NCBI GenBank assembly: GCA_017481925.1 | Contig: JAFUOK010000056.1 | Location: 1 to 64,000 of the forward strand | Origin: Alistipes sp. | GTDB lineage: Bacteria > Bacteroidota > Bacteroidia > Bacteroidales > Rikenellaceae | Length of the DNA: 64,000 bases | Reading direction: 5' to 3' | Shown: positions 44,035 through 51,601 of the stretch, piece by piece | Numbering within the stretch: position 1 is the stretch's first letter | How the letters are laid out: each line of letters begins with the position of its first letter | Made by a program: the position numbers and the translations under genes | Notes under the pieces: generated by a model | Database searches by the model: none | What the model was told of the DNA's origin: nothing | Seen by the model: the letters and a program-made list of their open reading frames with translations, nothing else

Positions 44035-44085
44035 GGTGGGGGTGCAGAGATATAGGAGGCAGAGATAGATGAGATAGATAATGGA
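44035..44085 (+). repeat. Short purine-rich repeat tract before the sugar transporter
   Basis: GAGATATAGGAGGCAGAGATAG-like units resemble the GAGATAGG units of the decamer tract at 1398-1547 read on the other strand. This is a weak match. Confidence 0.4.
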
Positions 44086-44128
44086 ATAAAAACTTACTAA
44101 ATAATTTTTTCACTAATCTAAAATTTTT

Positions 44129-45400
44129 ATGGAAACAAAACAGAAAAGTAATGTATTTGCCATTGCCGTGATGTTTATGCTGTTCTTCATGATCGCATTC
44201 GTTACCAACTTCGCAGGTTCAATGGGTGTTATCGTGCAGAACCAGTTCGGCGCATCTAACGCTATGGCACAGTTGGGTACTCTGGCCAACTTCATCGCTT
44301 ACGCTTGTATGGGTATCCCCGCAGGTCATATCCTGAAGCGTCGCGGTTACAAGTTCACTTCACTTGCTGCCGTTATCGTAGGTTTGGTAGGTGTTGGTAT
44401 TCAGTTCGCATCGGGTTATGTTGAGTCATTCCCCGTTTACGTATTGGGTGCTTTCGTAGCAGGTTTCTCAATGACCATGCTTAACATCGTTGTTAACCCC
44501 ATGTTGAACACCCTCGGTGGTGGTGGTAACAAGGGTAACCAGCTCGTACAGTTGGGTGGTTCTTGCAACTCAGTAGGTGGTACTATCGCTCCTATCCTTT
44601 TGGGTTACCTGATCGGTGGTCAGGCTTCTGACGCTACCGTTGCTGATGCTGCTCCCGCTCTTATCATCGCTATGGCTATCTTCGCCGTTGCATTCGTAGT
44701 TATCTACTTCTCTAACATTCCTGAGCCTCACATGGAGACTGCAGAGGAGAAGGCTGCTCGCCTGAGCGGTAAGGCTAAGAAGGATCCCCACGGTCCTATG
44801 TCTTTCCGTCACTTCGTATTGGGCGCTATCGCTATCTTCTTCTACGTAGGTGTTGAGGTAGGTATTCCTAACACTGCAAACCTTTATATGTCAGGTTTGG
44901 AGGGTGTAGGTCCCGTAGTTGCTGGTACTTTGGTAGGTTTCTACTGGTTCTGCATGATGCTCGGTCGTCTGTTGGGTGGTGCTATCGGTGCTAAGGTTTC
45001 TTCAAAGCAGATGCTTACCTTCGCTAACATCCTGGCTATCGTATTCGTACTTTGCCTTATGTTCATCCCCGAGGACGTTCGTATGTCAATCCCCGGTGTT
45101 GATGCACAGGTTCCCGTGAGCATGGTATTTATGTTCTTGTGCGGTCTCTGCACATCAGTGATGTTCGGTTCTATCTTCAACCTCGCTGCTGAGGGTCTGG
45201 GTAAGTACACTCCCGTTGCTTCAGGTATCTTCATGGCCCTGATCTGCGGTGGTGGTATCCTTCCTTTCATCCAGGGTTTGGTTGCTGACGCTGCCGGCTT
45301 CATCAACAGCTACTGGGTAGTTATCGTTGGTCTTGCATACATGCTCTTCTACGCTGTTGCAGGTTCAAAGAACGTAAACAAGGATATTCCCGTAGAGTAA
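44129..45400 (+). CDS. MFS sugar transporter (FucP-like)
   Basis: 423 aa with twelve predicted helices. The opening NVFAIAVMFMLFFMIAFVTNFAGS and the mid-loop MLNIVVNPMLNTLGG resemble the fucose/glucose-galactose:H+ symporter group. Codon choice is strikingly adapted (GGT, GTA, TCA, CGT, GCT) compared with the GTG, TCG, GAG-rich neighbours, as in rplY, so this should be one of the most abundant transporters of the cell. A strong terminator follows. The sugar is not known. The weak promoter match upstream may mean activator-dependent control. Confidence 0.82.
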   Translation: METKQKSNVFAIAVMFMLFFMIAFVTNFAGSMGVIVQNQFGASNAMAQLGTLANFIAYACMGIPAGHILKRRGYKFTSLAAVIVGLVGVGIQFASGYVESFPVYVLGAFVAGFSMTMLNIVVNPMLNTLGGGGNKGNQLVQLGGSCNSVGGTIAPILLGYLIGGQASDATVADAAPALIIAMAIFAVAFVVIYFSNIPEPHMETAEEKAARLSGKAKKDPHGPMSFRHFVLGAIAIFFYVGVEVGIPNTANLYMSGLEGVGPVVAGTLVGFYWFCMMLGRLLGGAIGAKVSSKQMLTFANILAIVFVLCLMFIPEDVRMSIPGVDAQVPVSMVFMFLCGLCTSVMFGSIFNLAAEGLGKYTPVASGIFMALICGGGILPFIQGLVADAAGFINSYWVVIVGLAYMLFYAVAGSKNVNKDIPVE

Positions 45401-45421
45401 TCTCTCCGAGAGTTCTATATA

Positions 45422-45449
45422 AGGTCGTCCATTCGGGGCGACCTTTTTT
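45422..45449 (+). terminator. Terminator of the sugar transporter gene
   Basis: A 9-bp stem AGGTCGTCC/GGGCGACCT around a 5-nt loop precedes six T. Confidence 0.85.
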
Positions 45450-45646
45450 GTTTGTGTATATTCGGCGAAAGCCGTGTCCGGCGGCAAGGCGACAATCCCG
45501 CTCCCTATTGGAAAAAGCCCTTGTTTGGCCTCTGCAATGTGGCGACTGTGTTTGAATACGGATAGATATATTCCGGAGTTATTGCGCGAGGATATTTATT
45601 ACAGCGACCAGCCCAAACAGATAATGCCGTATGTGATATAATAAAT
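45450..45646 (+). other. Gap between two terminators with a possible gene remnant
   Basis: This is most of a 304-nt gap. One plus-strand frame stays open from 45423 to a TAA at 45639-45641, with an ATG only at 45537 (34 codons, including NTDRYIPELLREDIYYSDQ). Its codons (AGA, TTA, ATA) differ from those of neighbouring genes and there is no promoter box in front. It may be the eroded end of a lost gene. I see nothing else in the gap apart from the two terminators. Confidence 0.3.
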
Positions 45647-45678
45647 AAATGGGCCGCTCCTTTCGGGGCGACCCATTT
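45647..45678 (-). terminator. Terminator hairpin of the GH97 gene
   Basis: AAATGGGCCGCTCC pairs with GGGGCGACCCATTT (one mismatch, one G-T pair) around TTTC. The T-run on the minus strand is interrupted (TTTATTTATT). Confidence 0.65.
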
Positions 45679-45704
45679 TACTCAGGTGTATGCTAATCGC
45701 TCGA

Positions 45705-47699
45705 TTACATCTTCTCGATCTTCAGGGCGAAGCCACCACCCTTAGCCATACGCACCTTCTTCGTGCGGCCGTTGAGCGTGCTCTCCGTTAAGCGGAAGTC
45801 GCGGGCGATCTTGTTGGCGTTCACGCCATCGACATACTCCGTCACCTTATAGTTGCCATTGCCCAGGAATGAGAGTTCGAGCTCCAGCTCTCGCTCATCC
45901 CAGTTGGTCATACCACCAACGTACCATACGTCACCCGCACGGCGAGCAATAACGCAGTATTCGCCTACCTTACCATCGATGGCTACGGTCTGATCCCATA
46001 CGGTGGGAATCTTTGCGATGAACTCCGTACACTCGGGCTCCTTCTCGTAGGCCGTGGGTGAGTCGCAAAGCATATTGAAGGGCGACTCATAAACCACATA
46101 CATAGCCAACTGACGGCAACGAGTACCCTGGCTCATAGGCTCGGCATTGCTGTAGCGGTAGCCGTGCTTCTGTGAGTTCATCATCGCACCCTGCGTGTAG
46201 TCCATAGGGCCTGCAACCATACGGATGAAGGGTATCTGCACATCGTAAGTCACCTGATCCAACTCCTCGAGTGTTGACCACTTCACCTGCTCCAGACCGT
46301 TCACACCCTCGTAGTTCACTACGTTGGGGTACATACGTGACAGTCCGCTGGGCTTGTAAGCTCCGTGGAAGTCGCACATAAGGTGATACTTCGCTGCCGT
46401 TGAGGCTGCACGCTCGTAGAACTCTACCATAGGCTGGTCGTCACGATCCATGAAGTCGATCTTGAAGCCCTTAACACCCATCTCCGAGTAGTGCTTCATC
46501 ACACGCTCCATATCGCGGTCCAGCGCCCAGTAGCCTGCCCACAGCACGATGCCCACGCCGCGCTCCTTGCCATAGTCGCACAGGTACTTAACGTCAATCT
46601 CGGGTATCACCTGCATAAGATCAGCCTTCTTGTTTACCGACCAACCCTCGTCAAGGATAACATACTCTACGCCGTTGCGGGCTGCGAAGTCGATGTAGTA
46701 CTCGTATGTGCGGTTGTTGATGCCGGGCTGGAAGTCCACACCATACAGACCCCAGTTGTTCCACCACTCCCAAGCAACCTTGCCGGGCTTGATCCACGAT
46801 GTGTCGCCGATAGCGTTGGGCTGGCTCAGACGGAATACCATATCGTCGTTGAGTAGCTGGGCGTCGTTCTCCGCTACGATACATATACGCCAGGGGAATG
46901 AGCGGGGACCACTAACCTTGGCGATGTAGGGCTTTGCGGTCTGCACCTCACCCTGCAACATATTGTGACCACCCTGCGTAATGAGGTCGGGCACGGGTGC
47001 ATAGTGACCCTCGAGAGTGAAGTCGTTATTGCTATTGTAGAGGAACATACCGGGGTATGAGCGCAGGTCACTCTCGGTGAAGCATACCTTCTTGTTGCCC
47101 ATATCCACCAGCACGGGCAGGAACATCAGGCGCTGGTTGCCCATCTCGCTCATTGTGTTCAACTCGTAGCTGTTCTCGAATGAGGTGTAGAGCTGCTCGG
47201 CAAATGTCTTCTTCTCGTTGTCGCGCACGTAGGGGCAATATACCACATTGTCCTTCTCGAATGCAAACTCGGCCACCTCGTTCTTTACCGTGTAGTCGCC
47301 CTTACGCGTAGATACGAAGCGGTATGCCGCAGCGTTGTCGTAGGCGCGAATCTCTACGGCGTAGTCGCCCTTGAATGTAAGAGTAAGGGTTGTGCAGTTG
47401 TCCTCCACCTCTGCCTTTTTATATAAAGGTGAGGGGATACGCTCGTTGATCGAGCCTGTCGTGGCCTTACGCAATACGGGATTTACGCCCCAGGTTTCGT
47501 TCTCACCGATCTGCATAGCGATCTGCGAGGGTGCGATGATGGTCTGCGATGCATCCTTTACGCTCCAGCGTATATCTTTGTCAATGGTCACGGTAACGGT
47601 GAGTGATCCGTCGGGCGATGTGATGCTCTTCTGTGTGGGGCGAGCCTGTGCCGACACCACTGCCAGGAGGGCAAAAAGTGAAAATAGGAGTCTCTTCAT
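45705..47699 (-). CDS. Glycoside hydrolase family 97 protein, probably retaining alpha-galactosidase-like
   Basis: 664 aa from the ATG at 47699, which gives a signal peptide (MKRLLFSLFALLAVVSAQA) just after a promoter; the longer frame has none. The N-terminal beta-supersandwich (about 20-270) precedes the TIM barrel with YVILDEGWSV, GVKGFKIDFMDRDDQ and VNYEGVNGLEQ. By recall, retaining GH97 members such as BT1871 have their nucleophile Asp in the FKIDF position, while inverting SusB-like alpha-glucosidases lack it; the Asp is present here. The C-terminal beta domain ends the chain. It would act in the periplasm on alpha-galactosides. No SusC/D pair is nearby. Confidence 0.85.
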   Translation of the reverse strand: MKRLLFSLFALLAVVSAQARPTQKSITSPDGSLTVTVTIDKDIRWSVKDASQTIIAPSQIAMQIGENETWGVNPVLRKATTGSINERIPSPLYKKAEVEDNCTTLTLTFKGDYAVEIRAYDNAAAYRFVSTRKGDYTVKNEVAEFAFEKDNVVYCPYVRDNEKKTFAEQLYTSFENSYELNTMSEMGNQRLMFLPVLVDMGNKKVCFTESDLRSYPGMFLYNSNNDFTLEGHYAPVPDLITQGGHNMLQGEVQTAKPYIAKVSGPRSFPWRICIVAENDAQLLNDDMVFRLSQPNAIGDTSWIKPGKVAWEWWNNWGLYGVDFQPGINNRTYEYYIDFAARNGVEYVILDEGWSVNKKADLMQVIPEIDVKYLCDYGKERGVGIVLWAGYWALDRDMERVMKHYSEMGVKGFKIDFMDRDDQPMVEFYERAASTAAKYHLMCDFHGAYKPSGLSRMYPNVVNYEGVNGLEQVKWSTLEELDQVTYDVQIPFIRMVAGPMDYTQGAMMNSQKHGYRYSNAEPMSQGTRCRQLAMYVVYESPFNMLCDSPTAYEKEPECTEFIAKIPTVWDQTVAIDGKVGEYCVIARRAGDVWYVGGMTNWDERELELELSFLGNGNYKVTEYVDGVNANKIARDFRLTESTLNGRTKKVRMAKGGGFALKIEKM

Positions 47700-47738
47700 A
47701 TTGATTGTTTTTAAGATTAAAGTTTCCTTAAGATGGTT

Positions 47739-47746
47739 CAAAGGTA
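47739..47746 (-). promoter_or_regulatory. -7 box of the GH97 gene
   Basis: TACCTTTG on the minus strand, 39 nt before the start codon. Confidence 0.6.
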
Positions 47747-47776
47747 AGAATTTTTTCGCACGTTGTAAAAAATTTC

Positions 47777-47784
47777 TAACTTTG
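47777..47784 (+). promoter_or_regulatory. -7 box of the cystatin-like/xerC operon
   Basis: TAACTTTG, 26 nt before the ATG at 47811, divergent from the GH97 promoter. Confidence 0.65.
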
Positions 47785-47810
47785 TTAGAGATAAATACTA
47801 CGATTGGACT

Positions 47811-48146
47811 ATGAGGCACAATATTTTGATATTACTACTCTGCACAATGCTTTTTTGTGGTTGCGATGCCACTAATACCGCCGTTGGCGGATATAGCAAG
47901 ACGCGCCGCCTGAGCGATAGCGAGCGGGCCATGTTCACCTCCGTGACGGCCTCTATCGAGGGCGTGGAGTACAGACCTATGAATGTCGCCACGCAGGTCG
48001 TTGCGGGCACAAACTACCGTTTTCTTTGCAAGGCAAAGGAGACGAACGGAGAGGGTAAGAAGTATTACGCCGCTATCGTTATACATCTGCCCCTGCCGGG
48101 AGAGGGCGAGCCACGTCTATTGTCAATCGAAAGGGAGGAGCGTTAG
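47811..48146 (+). CDS. Cystatin/stefin-like lipoprotein
   Basis: 111 aa. A lipoprotein signal ends at Cys18 (LLLCTMLFCGC). The mature part follows the stefin plan: a Gly pair near the N-terminus (26-27, VGGYS), one helix-like segment, the inhibitory loop signature QVVAGTNY (62-69; cystatin consensus QxVxG) and a second hairpin LPLPGEGE (93-100) like the LPG hairpin of stefins. Cystatins insert these three edges into the cleft of papain-like proteases. The gene lies 2 nt before xerC in the same operon. A protease-inhibitor role is inferred from motifs only. Confidence 0.6.
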   Translation: MRHNILILLLCTMLFCGCDATNTAVGGYSKTRRLSDSERAMFTSVTASIEGVEYRPMNVATQVVAGTNYRFLCKAKETNGEGKKYYAAIVIHLPLPGEGEPRLLSIEREER

Positions 48147-48148
48147 AT

Positions 48149-49087
48149 ATGCCGAATAGCGAAGTCATAGCACTCTTTATCGACTACCTGCTCTCGGAGC
48201 GTCGATACTCACCGCTCACTGTGCGTAACTATCGGCACGATGTGCTCTCATTCTGCGCGTGGGGCGAGGCCTCGGCCGAGAGTGAGTTCTCATTGCTGGA
48301 GGCGCGGACGGAGGATATCCGTGAGTGGATCGTCTTCCTCTCCGACGAGCGTGATGAGCGGGGACATCGCCTGCGCTCGGTGGCCTCGGTGAATCGTGCG
48401 GTGGCGTCGATACGGTCGTTGTATAAGTTTTTGCGCCGTAAGAGGTTCATCGAACGGGATATTTTGGTGGGTCTGAGCCTGCCGCGTGCACCTCGTCGTC
48501 TGCCTGCGTATGTGCCCGAGAGCCGTATGACGGATGTCGTGGAGCGTATTTTCAGCGACCTGGACTCTGCCGATTACCGCACGGCGCGCGATGCGATGCT
48601 GGTTTTTCTCATCTATGCGTGCGGTGTGCGATTGGCCGAGGTCGTAGGCATTGATGTTGAGGACTTTGAGGATGATTTCCGTCTGCTGCGTGTGCTGGGT
48701 AAGGGCGACAAGGAGCGTATGGTGCCTCTGGTGGAGCGGTTACGCACGGAGGTAAAACGGTATATAGAGCGATTTTTGGCAGATAAAATTTGCAAAAAAG
48801 CAAAAAATGCACTATTTTTATCAATGCGTGGGGAGCGCATCTCGCGCAGCGATGTGCAGCGTAGCGTGGCACGTCTTCTGCGGGAGTGTGGGGTGCAGGG
48901 CAAGCTCTCGCCTCACGTGCTTAGGCATACGTTTGCTACGCACCTGCTAAATGACGGGGCCGATATGCGTGAGATTCAGGAGCTGCTGGGACACCAGTCG
49001 TTGCGCGCCACGCAGGTATATACCCATAACGACATTGCCCGCCTGCAACGAGCCTACGTGGACTCGCATCCGCGTGAGCAGCAGTAG
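48149..49087 (+). CDS. xerC: Tyrosine recombinase XerC
   Basis: 312 aa. The N-terminal SAM-like core-binding domain (1-105) is followed by the catalytic domain with the full set of residues: Arg161 (ACGVRLAE), Lys185 (GKGDKER), His256 and Arg259 (PHVLRH), His282 (LLGHQS) and Tyr291 (QVYTH). Length and position upstream of hpf fit the chromosomal XerC/XerD that resolves chromosome dimers at dif, rather than a mobile-element integrase. XerC versus XerD is assigned by the hpf neighbour and is less certain. Confidence 0.88.
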   Translation: MPNSEVIALFIDYLLSERRYSPLTVRNYRHDVLSFCAWGEASAESEFSLLEARTEDIREWIVFLSDERDERGHRLRSVASVNRAVASIRSLYKFLRRKRFIERDILVGLSLPRAPRRLPAYVPESRMTDVVERIFSDLDSADYRTARDAMLVFLIYACGVRLAEVVGIDVEDFEDDFRLLRVLGKGDKERMVPLVERLRTEVKRYIERFLADKICKKAKNALFLSMRGERISRSDVQRSVARLLRECGVQGKLSPHVLRHTFATHLLNDGADMREIQELLGHQSLRATQVYTHNDIARLQRAYVDSHPREQQ

Positions 49088-49163
49088 GGGAGGGAAGAGG
49101 TAATCGAGCGAGGACTGTGAAGTTCTCGACGTATATATAATGTTTAACTAAAATTTGAAGGCT

Positions 49164-49451
49164 ATGAACGTACAGATTCAGTCAGTGAAATTCGATGCCA
49201 GCCAGAAGTTGATCGAATTCATCGAGAAGAAATTAGCCAAGTTGGATCGCGTAGCGGAAGAGGCTACCGGTGTCGATGTTGTGTTGAAGTTGGAGAAAGA
49301 TGACGAGAAGGGTAACAAAGTCGCAGTGATCACTCTGCGCCTGCCCGGTGGAGACATCCGTGTCGAGGAGCAGGCTCATACCTTCGAGGAGGCTATTGAC
49401 AACGCCAAGGATGTACTTAAACGTCAGATCGAAAAACGTAAAGACAAATAA
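49164..49451 (+). CDS. hpf: Ribosome hibernation-promoting factor, HPF/YfiA family
   Basis: 95 aa from the ATG at 49164 (the track start is a TTG three codons earlier). It is the short form, one beta-alpha-beta-beta-beta-alpha domain that binds the 30S A/P sites in stationary phase. Visible signatures are NVQIQSVKFDASQKLIEFIEKK at the start and the C-terminal basic helix AIDNAKDVLKRQIEKRKDK. It follows xerC after 76 nt and ends at a bidirectional terminator. Confidence 0.88.
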   Translation: MNVQIQSVKFDASQKLIEFIEKKLAKLDRVAEEATGVDVVLKLEKDDEKGNKVAVITLRLPGGDIRVEEQAHTFEEAIDNAKDVLKRQIEKRKDK

Positions 49452-49460
49452 TAGAAAGAA

Positions 49461-49496
49461 AAGAGGTTGCAACATCTGTTTGCAACCTCTTCTTAT
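49461..49496. terminator. Bidirectional terminator between hpf and the dipeptidase gene
   Basis: A perfect 12-bp stem AAGAGGTTGCAA/TTGCAACCTCTT with a 7-nt loop, flanked by A and T tracts. Confidence 0.85.
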
Positions 49497-50213
49497 TTAA
49501 AAGTCCAGCAACTTATACCTCTCCCGTGTGGCGCTCATCGATATGCGCTCCTGATAGTGCCACCACTCCTTCACATAGGGGCGCAGACCCACGGCATCCA
49601 TAATCTCTAATAGCAGCGTGCGGTTAGCTGCCGCCTCGGCCGATATCAGCCCTCGCTCCTGCTGCTTTTTTACGTATGCCTTGTATGCCGCCAGCGTTAC
49701 GTCGGCATCATTGCCGACCCACGCCTCCTCGCCAAAGTGGTCGAACTTCGCTCCCATATCTATCGGGCGGCCACTCTCATCGACAATCGTCAGATCGACC
49801 GCCACGCCATAGTTGTGACGCCCTCCGCGTGTGCCATCGGCAACATATATCTCCAGCGGAGTACCCTCTACCGCCCGTCGCATACGGCGTTGCACACTTA
49901 TGGGGCGTGCCGCATCATATATCAAGAGCGAATACCCCGGCTTGCGCTCCCGCAGTAGTTTTTGCGCCCGCACAACCTTTTGGGCGAAGTGGGGTAGAAG
50001 GTATGCTGTGCGGAGCGTGCCGTACATATTCTCGCCCACGAAGTTATCCTCGGTGGCATACTTTAGTTCTACCAGGATCTCGCTGTCGAGTTGCTGCACA
50101 TTGACCAGCCCCTGCTGCTCCATCTCTCGGTTGAAGTCTATCTGCTGCGCCTGGGCACAAAGGGGTAACATCAGCGAGAGTACAAACGCATAAAGAGTAA
50201 TTATTTTTGCCAT
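49497..50213 (-). CDS. D-alanyl-D-alanine dipeptidase (M15D, VanX/DdpX-like)
   Basis: 238 aa with a signal peptide (residues 1-22, ending CAQA). Zinc ligands are visible: His133 and Asp140 in GRHNYGVAVD and His219 in EWWHYQ, with catalytic Glu216 and the conserved Arg103 in YDAARP. The enzyme cleaves D-Ala-D-Ala. In a periplasmic setting this means recycling of peptidoglycan dipeptide rather than VanX-type resistance, and no vanH/vanA genes are present. It overlaps the upstream CYTH gene by 13 nt. Confidence 0.9.
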   Translation of the reverse strand: MAKIITLYAFVLSLMLPLCAQAQQIDFNREMEQQGLVNVQQLDSEILVELKYATEDNFVGENMYGTLRTAYLLPHFAQKVVRAQKLLRERKPGYSLLIYDAARPISVQRRMRRAVEGTPLEIYVADGTRGGRHNYGVAVDLTIVDESGRPIDMGAKFDHFGEEAWVGNDADVTLAAYKAYVKKQQERGLISAEAAANRTLLLEIMDAVGLRPYVKEWWHYQERISMSATRERYKLLDF

Positions 50214-50671
50214 TTCGTGAAGGGATTTTTAAGTAGTTGAGAGTTGTAGTAACGAACATCGCCCGTGACCTCCTCGCCAAGCCACGCGGGGCGAGCAAAC
50301 TCTTCCTCACGTGAGCAGAGTTCCACCTCGGCCATCACAAGTCCCTCGTTTGCACCATAGAAACGATCCACCTCGAAGGTGTGCCCCTCGTGTGGGACTA
50401 TGTAACGGGTCTTCTCTATTGCTCCCGCGCTGAAGCGTAGCAGCGAGTGAGCCTCCTCTACGTCGATCCTCCACTCCCACTCGTCGCGTTCAAGGCCTGC
50501 GGCGTCGCTGCGGCTCTTGATCGTGAGGAAGGCCTCCTCGTCGCGGATGCGTACACGCACGGTGAGGTCGGCAGAGCCTGCGATATAACCCTGCTCGATG
50601 CGGTATGATGTGGTGGCATAGGGCTCAAAGTCGCCGCACACCAAAAATTTACGTTCGATCTCTTTTGCCAT
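50201..50671 (-). CDS. CYTH domain protein (inorganic/nucleoside triphosphatase-like)
   Basis: 156 aa from the ATG at 50671, chosen because it starts with the family motif MAKEIERKFLV (ExExK at 4-8) right after a promoter. The CYTH tunnel fold is supported by evenly spaced charged pairs: YRIEQGYI, VRVRIRDEEAFLTIKSR, WEWRIDVEEA, YIVPHEGHTFEVDRF. CYTH proteins of this short bacterial class hydrolyse tripolyphosphate or thiamine triphosphate, or cyclise ATP; the activity is undecided. It precedes the dipeptidase in a two-gene operon. Confidence 0.85.
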   Translation of the reverse strand: MAKEIERKFLVCGDFEPYATTSYRIEQGYIAGSADLTVRVRIRDEEAFLTIKSRSDAAGLERDEWEWRIDVEEAHSLLRFSAGAIEKTRYIVPHEGHTFEVDRFYGANEGLVMAEVELCSREEEFARPAWLGEEVTGDVRYYNSQLLKNPFTKWQK

Positions 50672-50688
50672 CGTGTGGTAGTTTTCTG

Positions 50689-50696
50689 CAAATTTA
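50689..50696 (-). promoter_or_regulatory. -7 box of the CYTH-dipeptidase operon
   Basis: TAAATTTG on the minus strand, 18 nt before the start codon. The divergent SDR gene has a weaker box (TATATTTA) immediately to the right. Confidence 0.55.
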
Positions 50697-50724
50697 CTAT
50701 ATTTACCCTCGCAACGCAAGAAAA

Positions 50725-51516
50725 ATGAGAAACGAATATGCACTTATAACGGGAGCCTCGTCAGGTATCGGCCTGGAGTATGCCCGTCAGCTGGCTGCCG
50801 AGGGCTACAACCTCATCCTCGTGGGCAATCAGGCTGACGAGAATTGCCGTGTGGCCGAATGTCTGGCCACGCGCTATGGCGTACAGACGCTACCCATCTA
50901 TGCCGACCTTGCGCGCGAGGGCGCTGCCTATGAACTCTTTGCGCGTGTCGGGGAGTTGCCCGTCGAGGTGCTCGTCAGCAATGCGGGTATGTTGCTCTTC
51001 TCGACGCTTACGCATACCCCTTCCTCCTCGCTCGAAAAGATTATTGCGCTGCACTGCACCACGCCAACTCTTCTCTGCCGTCTTTTTGCCGAGCAGATGT
51101 TGCAGCGAGGGAGGGGACATATCGTTTTGATGTCATCCATCACGGCGTGGACTCCCTATCCCACCATTTCGCACTATGCCGCCACGAAGGCCTACCTTAA
51201 AAGTTTTGCCGACTCGCTGTGGTGCGAACTGCGAAGCAGTGGCGTAAGCGTCACGGCAGTATTCCCCTCGGCAGTTGATACTCCGCTCTACAATTTGGAT
51301 GCCGACACTCGGCGGTGGCTACGCCGTTGTGGACTTATGCTCTCGGCCGAGGATGTTGCACGCAAGGCACTCAGGGCGATGCATCGGGGTCGCAGACGTT
51401 GTCTGCCGGGGTTCCTGACCAAGGTCGAGGCGGTGTTGTGCTACCTCCTGCCCACGTGGATCGTACTACCCATAATGAAAATTCCTGCCGTCAGGCGTAT
51501 CCTCGAACGAATATAA
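50725..51516 (+). CDS. Short-chain dehydrogenase/reductase, DltE/SadH-like
   Basis: 263 aa from the ATG at 50725, which begins MRNEYALITGASSGIG; the longer frame covers the promoter. SDR motifs are TGASSGIG (9-16), VSNAG, the catalytic Ser in MSSITAW and YAATK (Tyr and Lys about 152 and 156). A hydrophobic C-terminal region (AVLCYLLPTWIVLPIMKI) resembles membrane-associated SDRs that act on lipids or polyols. Substrate unknown. It is monocistronic and ends at a bidirectional hairpin shared with gdhA. Confidence 0.82.
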   Translation: MRNEYALITGASSGIGLEYARQLAAEGYNLILVGNQADENCRVAECLATRYGVQTLPIYADLAREGAAYELFARVGELPVEVLVSNAGMLLFSTLTHTPSSSLEKIIALHCTTPTLLCRLFAEQMLQRGRGHIVLMSSITAWTPYPTISHYAATKAYLKSFADSLWCELRSSGVSVTAVFPSAVDTPLYNLDADTRRWLRRCGLMLSAEDVARKALRAMHRGRRRCLPGFLTKVEAVLCYLLPTWIVLPIMKIPAVRRILERI

Positions 51517-51550
51517 AAAAGGCTGCTCAATATGTTGAACAGCCCTTTTC
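51516..51550. terminator. Bidirectional terminator between the SDR gene and gdhA
   Basis: GGCTGCTCAA pairs with TTGAACAGCC (one mismatch) around TATG, with A6 before and T4 after. Confidence 0.75.
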
Positions 51551-51568
51551 GTATATGATGCAAAACTA

Positions 51569-51601
51569 ATTTTGCATTTTGAATTCTAAATTTTGCATTT
51601 T
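51569..51601 (-). repeat. AATGCAAAATTC-type repeat after gdhA
   Basis: Read on the minus strand, the units AATGCAAAATTTAGAATTC begin at the gdhA stop codon, as they do after dnaB, comM and the MATE gene. Confidence 0.7.

Noticed and set aside
48149..49087. Mobile-element integrase
   Set aside because: Length, catalytic spacing and linkage to hpf fit chromosomal XerC/D; no attachment site or cargo genes are nearby.
49497..50213. Vancomycin-resistance gene vanX
   Set aside because: It has a signal peptide and lies with a CYTH gene; no vanH, vanA, vanR or vanS is present.
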